Both the position numbers and the translations under genes were made by a program. Below are positions 13,313 to 26,013 of a stretch of DNA of 64,000 nucleotides, one piece after another. The stretch lies in assembly GCF_020382885.2 (NCBI RefSeq), contig NC_058495.1:26048127-26112126 (forward strand), in the 5' to 3' direction. The stretch comes from Scatophagus argus. Its lineage: Eukaryota > Chordata > Actinopteri > Scatophagidae. Within the stretch, counting starts at the first letter, position 1, and every line of letters starts with the position of its first letter. The notes beneath the pieces are model-generated. The model did not search any database. It was given only the letters and a program-made list of their open reading frames with translations, and was not told the DNA's origin.

Positions 13313-14439
13313 ATAAATAGTAAATAGTGCTACAAGTAAATAGTCTTGCATTGAAGAGTTCACTTAAGCAAAATAGCAAAAGTGCTTGATGATCAGAATG
13401 GTCCCTTTCAGAGAGTTAAATTATTATACATCATAATACTGGATGTACTTGAGTATCATTACTGGTGCTTTAACGCAAAACAGTTTGGGGTCAGTCATCC
13501 AACAGTTGGAAGGTTGTTGGTTCAAACCCCAGCTCCAGCTGCATGTCAAACAGGATCGTTTTTGGAGACTTAAAAACAACTCCAGCTCCAACTTTGGATA
13601 CCACAACTCCCCTTCCTCCTCCACCTCCTTACTGGAAGTCATATTTAAGGTGCAGTTTCTGTCTGCTGACTGGAAGGTTCAGAGGTTTGTCAGCGGACCT
13701 TGTGACAACATTTTTGTCAGGTGAGGAGATTAAAACAAACGATGCAAAGGACTGAAACAGCTGCATTTTGTTCCCCGCACCTGATTTGTGAACTGACATG
13801 TTGAAAAACGCTGTAAGAGGGCAGACAGGTGGATGATGATGCGACAGCGCATACAGAATTTATGCTTATGTTTGACGGCTGTGTTACATTCTTCACATAG
13901 TGTGTTACAGCTGGCTAACGTGGCGCTCAGCCAGGGCTGCACTACGTTATTCTGCTGCGCTCAGCCATCACCACTGAGATTCTTAACATCCATATTCAGC
14001 ATCTACAGGGCAGGAAGGTTATATCAGGATATACACAGCTGCCAGAGTTTAATCATCCAACTTTAAACACACACATGTACACACTTACAGATACAGTAAC
14101 AGCAAACAAGTCTCTGCGTGCTGCATGTCTCAGATGTTTGAGCAAACACCTAAAATCAACTGTGTGTCAACTTTAAATGACATAAATAATGATCACCTTG
14201 TAAAACAAAAGACACTTGGCTTTCTGTGCGGTGTAAGTACTTAGCTAATGGGTTAACTTTGGTTCTTAATGATCAGTCCTAACGGCTTGTCTTTGCGTTC
14301 CTAAACTCATGGCTGTGAAAGCTTATGAAAGCCGAACTAGAACCGTAACCCTGATAGTTCTAACGGTACTCGTCCACTTGTCATACTTTTATACGTGTTT
14401 GGAATATACACGATACTGCCTGTATCCATGCCTGCCTGT

Positions 14440-14850
14440 TTCTAACACTGATGTTAGCTTCCCCAACAGGCTAACATTGATGCGAGCTTCTCCAACAGGC
14501 TAACATCAGAATTAGCTTCCCCAACAAGCTAACATTGATGCTAACTTCTCCAACAGGCTAACATCAGAATTAGCTTCCCCCAACAGGCTAACATTGATGC
14601 TAGCGCCTCCAACAGGCTAACATCAGAATTAGCTTCCCCAACAGGCTAACATTGATGCTAGCGCCTCCAACAGGCTAACATCAGAATTAGCTTCCCCAAC
14701 AGGCTAACAATGATGCTAGCATCTCTAACAGGCTAACAACAGTGTTAACTTCTCCAATATGCTAATATCAGGATTAGATTCTCCAGCAGACTAAGATCAA
14801 TGGCAGCTTTTTCCAACAGGCTAACATGGCTGTTAGCTTCTCTATCAGGC
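14440..14850. repeat. Minisatellite with 29-base units in a 58-base higher-order unit
   Basis: About 14 units of roughly 29 bases, each with CCAACAGGCTAACAT near its core, alternate between two spellings: one containing CAGAATTAGCTTCCC, the other TTGATGCTAGC. The effective period in the best-preserved middle is therefore 58 bases. Units decay towards the right edge. Each unit contains TTAGC and GCTAA as inverted words about 11 bases apart, so short hairpins can form. The GCTAAC core is also the hallmark word of dispersed repeats elsewhere in the window (32.0, 49.5, 51.9 and 54.5 kb). Confidence 0.85.
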
Positions 14851-16422
14851 ACAATACAACCCAACAGATCTATGCTCTGTGACCTTTGACATAAACAAGG
14901 TGGCTTATTTTTTAGTTTCCTTGTACAGAGCCAACAGCGACGGTGCTGCCATTTTTGGCAGTTAAAATAAGTTTAGGACAAGGTCTGTGCCATCCTAACT
15001 TAGGCAATGCTTAAAATGGGACAATTCCAAAGTAGCTAAATTCTTTCAGGATTTGAAATGGATGCAATTTCTGTTTTGTCATACCAAAAACCATAAATGT
15101 CATCCTATGTTAAGATTGGACTTTGGACTGAATTCTGTACTGAGGCACCCAGTTTCTCCATCCAGTGTGTACTTGCTATGTTGATGTTGGCATCAGGACC
15201 AGAGTTTTTCCTTCCACTCTGGGTACGACTCTAAGCTACTCTTAACTGCTTACATCGGGAGCATTTCTGCAGTAGTTCAAATCCTCGTCATGGAGGAGCT
15301 GAGTCGAATGTGAAAGATCTTGATTTGAGCAAGACAACAACTCTAGCAGAAGTTCAAGATGATCATACAAATTCATGTTTATTCACATCAGCAATGGTTT
15401 TGGTAAGATTCCGACTAACATGTTGTTGTTTTTGTTTCAACCAAACTCAAGTGTTCACAGGAACCGCATTAAAGACTCAGAACAGCTGGCGTCCACACTG
15501 AACGTGGGTGTTACTTCGATGTTATCGGGTTATACTTGTTTTCTTTTGATGTGCAGTAAAAACTGGACAGGATGCCTGTAGTTCATCACCTACTGACCTA
15601 TTTTACTCACTTTACTACATTTTGTTATGTTTCTGCACTGTCACACCACAAATGCTTTTATGGTCATTTTCTTATGGGCTAATTCTACTGTTGTCGGGAT
15701 ATTTTACATAATACGTTAAATTTCTGAGCTGCTGTTGGCACTGGGTGAGAGCTCCACAGGGTCCATCATTGTCTGTACTGAACTTCATGTTCATGCCTGG
15801 ACCGACTCACTGACCGACATCACCATCCCAGAAACATGCAGCTAGCCTGCTAAAAATGTGATACCCCGCCATCTGAGCTGCACAGCCTTTGAATCCATCT
15901 AAAAATATATAAAGTTATAAATGCAGTCCATCTGGGTACCAGCATGTTTCAGTATGTTCCTTTATGATTTGTCTCAGAGATGTTGTTTTTGTGTCGTGTT
16001 CTGGATTGCATGAGAGTTAAGTGTGGTCTTGTTGATTTAAATGCTTTAGGGAGGGAGGGTGCGCTTGTGTGTGTGTGTGGAGGAAGTGGGAACAGACAAC
16101 AATACTAAAAAACACAAGTGGCAACAACAGTATAAAATAAAAACCAGTGCGTGAAACTGAATATTTATTCAGATGTTGCACTCATGGCTTCTCTGCAGCT
16201 TCTCTTACCAAACCAAAGAGCAACCAGCTTGTGTGAGCAGGAACTGGCGTGGCTGAATTCCTCATTGAAGTTCATCCATCTATTAACAGATCGTCGATCA
16301 CTGAGCGAATCAGGGTTGAGTGTGTGTCGGAGTGTGTGCGTCAGCTGGGCCTGTGAATGCTGACGTGGATCTGCTGATGCGTGATTAAAATCGTCCCTCC
16401 TGTAACTACTTTTCTGTCCAGG

Positions 16423-18199
16423 ATGTCGGTGAAGCTGCGATTCGACTCTCCCTCAGATGGAGGTTTGGTCCACAGGAGCCGCTCCTTCACCGGGTTCAGC
16501 TCCGTGACTGGACGACGGCGGTGAGTGAGACACTGTTACAGCCAATCAGAATGCAAGTGATGGTGACCTTTACTAAACTAACTGCAGCCTGAACTAATAA
16601 CACAAAAGTTTGTAGGGCGTCAAATTTATTCCCAAAATTGTCAGGATGGAGGAATGGAGCTGAGTGAAAATACAGAAACTTTGGCCATTTTGACTTTGTG
16701 CCGGCTGCTCTTCGTACTGCAAAACGATCAAAGAGGGGAAATAAAGTCAGCGGCTGTCCTTTAATATGTAAAGTGTATCGTGTTGTGTGGAGGGAAATCC
16801 CTTCATCCTCAGGCGAGCCTGTTCCTCGTAGATGGGCGGACAGTGAACGCACCACAGACTGTCACATGTTGTTTCTGAATGAAGAAACAACAAACAACAA
16901 ACACGCAGATGCCAACCGTGAGTCCCTCGAGGGACACAGAACAACAACATGTCACGTTACGAGTCGCAGAGCTGGAATGCACTTCCTGTTATTGTTATAT
17001 CTTAAACACACACACACCCCATTCATTCCTGAGAGTCTCCTCTGCGTTCCCGCCCTCACAGACTAACACCATGTGGTCTTCCATGCTTCTTCATTAAGGG
17101 GCTTTGATGGTGACAGGATGTGACACAAACGCACCACACACACTGACAGGGACAGCAAATTTCACACGCAGTGAAAAACACTTTTATAGCCCAGTCCGTA
17201 ATTACAGAGGACATCTGTGACAGAAATATGGCAGATGAAAACACCGTACAGATGTGTGTGTGGACACAAACACTGACACAAAGAGCCTTACAGTACTCAG
17301 TTTTCTGCATTACACAGGCATCACTACTTCACCAGCATCTACCCGTACGCAGTATCCCCACCCAAAAGAGTTGGTGTGTTTACAGACTGCTGCACTGAGG
17401 CACACGAGGCCTCATCGTCCTGCGCTCGTCTCAGTTTGATCCAGCTGAAAGCAGAGTGCAGAGCTCACTGTCATCTTCGCCATAGCTGTGGTGTGAACTT
17501 CGCCCTCCAGTTAGGTTGTCGTTTTTAGTTTAGTGGGCGGCCCTTAAATCTACACTGTATGACATTTCTGCTCATTCTGATGCCAAGTGTGATCGTCCCG
17601 GCAGCCCACAGGCAGAAACCTCCCGTGTTTGTGTTGCTGTAAGCCTGGAAATCAGCGGTCGTCCGCTTTCGAAGGATTTCTGATGTCGAACAGCAGTCTG
17701 TACTCTCTCCACCCGCCCCTGACATGATGCTTTCACAACAGAATACTTTCAGTCAGTAAATCGCGCACTCTGTCTCTTCACGTACGTTTAGGCCATCCTC
17801 TACCCCGAACTCTCTCCGCTCCAAAGCCATGATGGGAGGCAAATCTCCCAGGATGCACCTGTCTCCCAGCAGAGGGGGAGGAGCTAACTGGTCTCTGCAG
17901 CCGGATCAGGTCGACAGGGTCTTCCTGGCGCTACGCAAAGGACTCAAGTATGTTCTCTGCTAGTGAGCTAAAGTATGTGCATACTGCAGACGTGGCAGTA
18001 CACATAATTTAACTCTGTGATCTTAATGAGGCTCAATGTGTATTTTAATATTCCACATGTACCACATAAGAATCACACATGTTGCTGATGTGTCCGTCTG
18101 CAGGGAGCTCCTGGAGGGTCACCACGCAGAGATGGACTTCCTGTCGTCACAGCAGAGGGAGACCAAGAGAAACTCCAGACTGGTGAGGACAGAGAAGAA

Positions 18200-18271
<72 letters not shown>

Positions 18272-18378
18272 CAGTTCAGTGTCAGTGGTTTGGTTTGTTT
18301 TCTGGCTGGTTATGATGACAATAATGACGACGATGATGTGTTCTCTGTTTCCAGGCTTTCCTCTATGACCTGGAGAAG

Positions 18379-18423
<45 letters not shown>

Positions 18424-21400
18424 GAGACTAAACCAGTATTTTCCAAACTGTTTCACACCAAGGAACCCTAAAGTTACACAAATTAGACCACAGATATTTT
18501 ATTACAGAAAGCGTATGACCAAAACAGGGAAGCCACTAACGATTATTTTCATAATCGACTAATCTGCCGATCATTTCCACGATCAATCGTAGACTAAAAA
18601 AATTGTCAAAAAATTACATTCTCATCAGTTTTCCCAGAATCCAAAGTGTTCAAATGTCTTATACTGTCCAACCCACAGTCCAAAACCTAAAGACTCTCAA
18701 TTTACTGTCATAAACAAAGACAAAAAAAATCTGCAAACCCAGACATTTAAGAAGCTGTTTGACAAGATGGCAAAACAGTCACACATTCTGTTACTGTGTC
18801 ACTTATGGACAGAATTATAGCAAAAATAAAGTCTTCCTCTTTTAGCTGCGGACCCCCTGGAGCCATCGAGGTCCCCCATGGGTCCCCACACCCCACTTTG
18901 AGAACCCCTGGCCTAAACAGTCTGAAAAAGCTACTTGTTGTGTTTCTGCTTTCACAGGAGATAAGAGCGTTGGAGAGATACATACGAAGATTAGAGTTTC
19001 AAATCAGCAAGGTACGTTTACATCCTTGTCCTCAGGGTTTGATCTCGAGTCGCGGTGATGCGGATTAACTGATGGAGGCGACTGCTCTGAAGTGAGATCT
19101 GTTTGTGTGGTGCTTCAAATAAAAACTTTTCACACTTTTGAATTAACTGGACGAACCTCGGTTGTATTTTCGTGCAACAAAATCTGTTGGCAAACAAACA
19201 AAACGCAGAAACTCGAGTTTCGTTCAACAGTCCGCACGAAGTTCGGCCACCTGATTTTCTTGTTAAACTGATGCAGGTGAACTTCGTCTTGTGGAAATAA
19301 GCGCTCGTGTGTCGGTGTTTCTGAACACACACACTCCTCTCAGTCTGTGCTTCCTGTGCGCCGTCTCGGCAGGTGGAGGAGCTCTACGAGACGTACTGCA
19401 TCCAGTGGAGGTTGTGTCAGGGAGCGGTCAACATGAAGAGAGCCTTCTCACTGTCTCCGTCCACCAGAGCGTCCAGAGAGAGTCTGCTGGAGCTCAATCG
19501 CAACCACAGACACAGCCTGCAGGTACGTGACGTGTGCGTCTGCGCATTCGCCGTCCAGTTTCATGTCCCGAGGAGTACGTTTGACGTGGACCAGTGCAGA
19601 GATGTCCTCTCTGAGTCAGACTGTCAGATATCAGCTCACCGGACACCCCGGATGCAGTGAAGCGTGGCAGCCTTGTGTGCTGCTATTTTCAATTTAAGAG
19701 GCAAACCCAAGGATTATGGGCCAAATAAATTAGTTTCAGTTTCTTTTTAGTTTCAATTTTTCATTTGTCTCTTTCTGCTGCTGTCTCCTTGTCTGGCAAC
19801 AAAACTTTTCTCATTTCAACTAGGAAGCAAACACTCCATTCACTAGCAAACAAACTGCATCTTGTCTGCACAATGGATGGATGGACGGATGGACGGATGG
19901 ATGGATGGATGGATGCTTTCTGTCCTTCCTGCTCTTGTTGTTAAGGATGTGTGGGAATAAGGACCTGAATGCAGGCGCTGAGGCACAACAGGTCAATAAA
20001 TTGAAATTCAGATCAACAGGCTGCAGTCAAACGCGACACAGGAAATCCAAGCTAGCAAACAGACTCAGAGGGGCAGAGGAAGGTCAGGCAGGTGAGCTGA
20101 GGGACCAGGTGAGCAGGACAGGTGGGAATACCTGAGGGCATCAGGTTTACAGAAACACATGACTGTCTCTGGGAAAGTGAGAAACGGAAGCAGAGACAGG
20201 AGGGCAGACGTTCTGGCACCGAGGTGTAAATTAACAGGCAAAGATAGCTACAAATGTTTTATTCATTAAAAAAGCCGTCTATATTCTGGAAAGATAAAAT
20301 GTAATGTGTAAGTAGGCCACAAAAACCCAGACAAATATTCTCTGACCCTGGATTAAACTTTTACTGACGCTCACACAGGAAGCCCTGTCGGTGTGTGTGA
20401 ACGCAGCCTGATGGCAGCTGCTGGAAAACAAACATCTGATGATCCGTACTAAACGTTCCTGATGTGTCGGGATGCTGCCGAAGTGAACACAGAAAAAGAC
20501 TCTGACTGCTCACAGAGGGCTCGGTAAACAGGCTGGAACCGAAACAAACTCGGGCCGAGAGGGTCGGCCATGTGGCCGTCAGGTCCCCGCGGCGCAGGGC
20601 CAACAGACGCCACTGACGGGCCCAGTGCTGCCAAACTGAACACTGTGGAGTGTGAGTGATGGCCCCACTGTGGCTTTTCTGTTTGTAGCCTCAGGCTGAG
20701 GGTCATTAACAGACGACTGAAGACCCATTCATACCTCCTGTCTGTCTGTCCGTCCATCATGTGGAAAAACAGAACGCTTATTCGCTCTTTCTCAGACTCA
20801 TGTGACACTTTCACACACACGCTCGCAGTCTGAAACCTGAACATTATCTTCTGTGGCTCCTCACTCCTCCTTTGTTGTGGTCACTCGCTCTTTTACAAAT
20901 CTCCCCTAAGGTTTTCAAACTGCTGCTTCCTGTCCAACAACAAGCACATGCACAATGTCTGCTGTACCAGAAAGTCCTTAACATCTCCGGGTTTCTCTGT
21001 TTGACCTGTGAGCTCAGTTCGGACAGAAAACAGACGAAAAGTATCCAGCTCAAGTGGCCTGTGAGCAAACATACGATCTGTTAAAGGCGTCCTGCTGCAG
21101 ATTTATTAGCCTGTACTAAAACTCCAGTGTAACCCAGTTTCTTTTCTCCACAGGACATGACGGCGATGGAAGGAGAGCTCGAAATCCTCCTCGGGGAGCT
21201 GCACATCAAAATGAAAGGTACATGCACACGCACATGTACACACACACACAAACTGTCAGAGCAGCTTACGTCATCGGCGAAACGTCATCGTGAACATGTG
21301 TTATCACTCGCAGGTCTGATTGGCTTCGCACGGCTCTGCCCTGGAGACCAATACGAGGTGAGCTTCTCTGCTTCAAGAAACATTTGAGGCTCACGAGTTT

Positions 21401-22753
21401 GACCGAACGTGAAAAAGTAATCCGCTCAGGTTTTGGGTAACGGATCTTGAAAATGGGTTTTTCAAGAGAAAAAACAGATTACGTAATCGGATCAGATCAC
21501 GTAATCCAATCTTGGTTTTGATCCGGATCAAACCTATAGCAAAATAAAAGGTTTACCAAATCCAGATCAAACCTTTTGAAAAACCGGGTCCAGGAGTGGA
21601 AATCTGATCTCAGCTTCGGAGGAGATAATTGCATTAAGTTTTCTCCAACAGTTCCTGAGGAGGACACCAGAAGTGGTCCACTCTGGACTCTTGATCTCTA
21701 AACCTGAACCGACTCAAAACAAATTACTGACTCGTTTCAAGACTGACTGTGATTGGTGATGTCATGTTTCGACGGTGTCACATGACCAGGTGGTGGTGCG
21801 GTTGGGCCGCCAGCGATGGAGGATCCGAGGCAGGATCGAATCGGACGACACACAGTCCTGGGATCAAGAGGAGACGTTCTTCCTCCCACACATACACCAC
21901 AACTTTGAGATCAAGGTAACAAACACACAGAAATACACAAACACATACATGCACTGATGTACAGTATATGTACTCGTTTATGTACGTTATGGGTAAAATG
22001 GCTTTTACCATTTTTTGTGTGCGTTTTGTAAAAGTTTCCTCTCTTGTCTTTTTGAATATTTTGGAAACAAATTCTGTTTTACGCCATTTGTGTGTGCCGT
22101 TGTGGTTGTGTACACAACACCTGGTTTTGGTCTTCTCTCAGGTGATGGAGGCAAAGGGTCTCGGTTGGCTGCTCGTCGGCATGGTGACGTGTGCGAGCGT
22201 AGACTTCTTTGTGGCGAAGCCGCAGCTGATGCTGGTGGACATCACGGAGCTGGGAACCATCAAACTGCAGCTGGAAGTCACCTGGAAGTACGGACACACA
22301 CATCAAACACACACACACATCACACATGGCCGTCTCCTGTCCACATGATACGAAAAGAACAGATGAGGTGGTGGCAGAAAAACACCATGATGTTGGAGGC
22401 CGAGGACAGGAAGTGAGGGGAGGGTGAGGAGTGAAATCAGAGAGATTCCCAAAAAGGGAGAGTGGAATAAGCCGATGGTGTGACGGGGGAAATGACTGTG
22501 AACAGCTGGGGAGGGAAATGAAACTTGTCAAGCGATGATTCAGACGAGGTGCAGCAGGAGCACAAACCAATCAGATGTCTTCCTCTCAGACAGAAGTGAA
22601 GAGGTGACAGAGCGAAGCGTCACTGCTGGGAGAAAGTCGATGTGCGTCCTGCACGATCGCTTACTTCCTTCACTCTGTGCCTCCGTCTGCTCTGTCCCTC
22701 TAACCTGAGCCAGCTGTCGCCGAGCAGCTCGTTGAATACAGAGAGTACATCAC

Positions 22754-22795
<42 letters not shown>

Positions 22796-25700
22796 GGTGG
22801 CCTTGCACCATGACGGATCACATTTCAGGGTTTACAGACGCCAGGTGGAAGACATTTCATGGATTTTCCTCAGAAATAGAAAATCACACAAACGCACACA
22901 CAAAGCGGCTGACAGACATGGCATCCCGCTCAGCCTCTAAATGAGTCACATTTCAGTGATTCCCATCAGTGTTTCTGCTTCATTTAAAGCCTTATAACCT
23001 CCATGACAACATACAAAAACAAGCTGTATGGCTGACTTTAGAAACGAAAAGCCAGTGGACACAAATGAAAGACTCTGTGGCTGCACTTCACAGCCCTCAG
23101 GTGTGAATGTGAAGCAGGTTGATGCTGATGATGATGATGAAGAGCAGACAACTCCTAACTGAAATGTTGTCAAGGCTCCCAAAACATCAAAACGTCATCT
23201 TTACCCACTGAAAACCGCTCTGTGGACAAAATGAAGAAACATTAAAGCTCCACTGATGTGATCCGTGAACGCACCGCGACTGTAAAGGGACTGGGACTAA
23301 AACACAAGCAGCATGCACACACACTCAGGGTTTCCACAAAGTGAGAGCATCAAACTCAGTCTGTAACTTCAGCAGTAATAACAGTCTGTAAAGCTGAGCA
23401 TATCTGTGTGTACACATGCAGTATATTGTGTGTCTGTGTGTGTGTGTGTGTCTGTCTGCAGTCCGTTTGACAGCTCTGAGAAGATGAGGCCGCTGTCTGT
23501 CAGCAGGCAGTCGGTGTCCAGCAGGAAGAGCTCAGTTTACAGCTGGACGGCGCCCAGCACCCCCTCCTTCACCGAGAAATACTTCATAGTGAGTACACAG
23601 AGAGTACACTTAAAGGTGTCTGAAGTCCAGCCCTTAACCCACAGCACATGCAGACGAAACCTTCACCTGCTCTCGCACTACACAACAGGGTAGACGTACG
23701 GCCATCCTCAGGGCCTTTATCTCTGCCCTCAAAACTTCAAATTCCTCTTAAAAATCTGACTTTCAGTGAGCTCACAGAAGAATTACACTTTCAGTAGAGG
23801 AATGTTCAAACATTCAACTGCAGGAACAAAAAGAGAAACTCATTTTTAGGGGAGGCAAACTTCAAACTTCAGCCTGCAGGATCTTGACGTCCATCTTCTC
23901 CGTCCTCTGCAGTCGATGGTGCGCGAGCTGCGGGATCGAGAGGGTTCCCTCCCGTCTCTGGTGTCTAAACATCAACACAACAGAGGAGGCGTGTCTCTGC
24001 TCAGCTACCTGTCCGACCACTCGCACACGGCCATCACACCTGTGCACAGCGCTCAGAGCCCCTACACCCTCAGGTATGTAGTGCAGGCTGCTGAGGACTA
24101 CAGGATAACACTGTCTTGTGTTGTTTGGATTGTGATGGATGCTAATTACAAGCAGGTAATTTAGAGCCCAATAATGTCTTCATAGTATCATAAAATTTGC
24201 ACTTTAGAAGCCTGAGAAAATACAGGTTGAAAAAAATGGGACCCCCTGGAGGGCCCTGGCCTCCATGTTGGGGACCTCTTTGTACTTTTCCCACAGTTAG
24301 ATGAGAGAATCACTGTGATTTCCTAGCAGATTTATGTGATGCCTGACTCTGTGTTCACATGAAAATCTTTTCCTCCAGTCTCCAGCGGACCAACAGCTTT
24401 CCCTCCAACCCCAGTCGAGGCACGAGTCTGGGAGGGAGCCAGACCCAGCTGTCCCTCGGGGAGGACGGATCCCTGGAGGTCTCTGCAGAGGGCGGGAGGA
24501 GGAGGATTGATGAAAAGGATGGAGAGGAGGAGGAGGAGGAAGAGGAGGGGTGGGGAAGCGTGTTAGATACTCAGTCTACACCTGCGGAGAGTAAAACAGG
24601 CTCCCTGCTGGCTCTACAGATGTGAGGATGAGCTGCTGGAATAATTCATTTCTTTGTTTGCATTTTTGAGTGAATTGTTGTCCCGTGTGCAAAAATGAAC
24701 CCAAAATATGTCGGATACAAGTGCTGCCATCTTGTTCTGATGATGCCATTTGGAGCCAGAGTCTGTGCAGTAGTGATCAGGTCATATCCCATCTGCTAAC
24801 ATGTAGGGGTTTATGAGCTGGACTGCAGCCAGCCACCAGGGGCCGATCCAGATGTTTTGGCTTCTCTTTTGGGGAGCTCTCATGTCGTCCATCAAACAGA
24901 GCTGAAAGCGTGTCACACTTTAAAGTATCTGAGGGTTTTTTCATCAGAATATTTATTCTACCCTCTACATGTTATCATGCTTAATCCTGTGATAATAACA
25001 CAGTCTGATAACGGCACTGCAAATAAATGAAAATGATACTTCTGTACTGCAGGTCCAGCACTCCTGACATCCTCAGAAAGAACACAGCAGGAGAAGCAGA
25101 GCCTGAGACACACAGAGCAGCCCTGAGACCGGACGCTGTCAGCGTTCAGGTAAAAAGACCACGACACACCTGAAGCCCAGACGTGTCCCGTTCGAGTGTC
25201 TCTTCATGTGTGTCAGCTCTTCAGAAAAGCAGCATCAAATGTCCTCCTCAGCTCTGACCTCCACCGATTTTGTACTTTTGATGGCTGATGACCAATAGTT
25301 TGTGGTTGAGTGATATCTCACGTAGCTTCAGATGTTAAGGTGCATTTACAACCAGAGGTCCCATTTTAGTCGACCGCCTCATCTCTTCGAGTCTCCTTCT
25401 TATCGAGTCTCTTTTCCCGCTCATCGTGTCTCTTCTTGCTCTTGTTCGCTCCAGGACTCCCCGGATCGTCAGTCATATTCTGCCCGCGGCTCGCCCTCAC
25501 CCGCTGCTCAGCCCCCTGCTGTCACCCCATCCTCGCCCACGGCTGCTGCTCCGGCCCAGGGGAGGCCCGGGGCGAGCGGCGCCCAGCGAAGGGCCCAGGC
25601 CCTCAAGCTGGGAGCCCTGATCGCAGAGCTGGAGAAGACGTTACAGAACCAGAGCTGCTCTGAGAAGGAGCTGAGATCCCTGGACCACCACATACTGCAC

Positions 25701-25975
25701 CTGGCTACCATACTGAAGGTACCTGTGTGTATTTATCTGTAGATATACACACACACACCTGTAGGCGAACATGCTGCGTGACCTTTATGGCTTTTTTTGT
25801 CCCCAGAACGACCTCTCTCTGCTGAGAAGCTCATCATCAGAGGAAACTCTGGCCGTGGAGGAAGTCCTCGGCAGCTTTGACTTCCTGTCACATGACTTCA
25901 GCGCAGATGATGACACGTCCTGTTTGGGTAGCATGAGATTAAAAGACAGCGGGTGAGTTCAGACAGAGGAGGGTG

Positions 25976-26013
<38 letters not shown>

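Larger units (their letters stand above)
7106..16421. other. Long non-coding stretch upstream of the RIPOR3 start codon
   Basis: No supportable coding exon was found. The stretch holds a Tc1 remnant, a probable dispersed repeat (about 9,680-10,000), GGCA/GACA and CA microsatellites, a LINE-type tail (13,264-13,312) and the GCTAAC minisatellite (14,440-14,850), each listed separately. A piece at about 13,480-13,560 (CAGTCATCCAACAG followed by GGTTCAAACCCC) looks like part of a tRNA-derived fish SINE because it keeps a B-box-like string. If the 7,033 exon belongs to RIPOR3, the whole stretch is its 5' intron. Confidence 0.45.

Noticed and set aside
13517..13530. tRNA B-box-like string GGTTCAAACCCC
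   Set aside because: There is no cloverleaf or A box at the right distance; it fits a degraded SINE-type repeat better than a tRNA gene.
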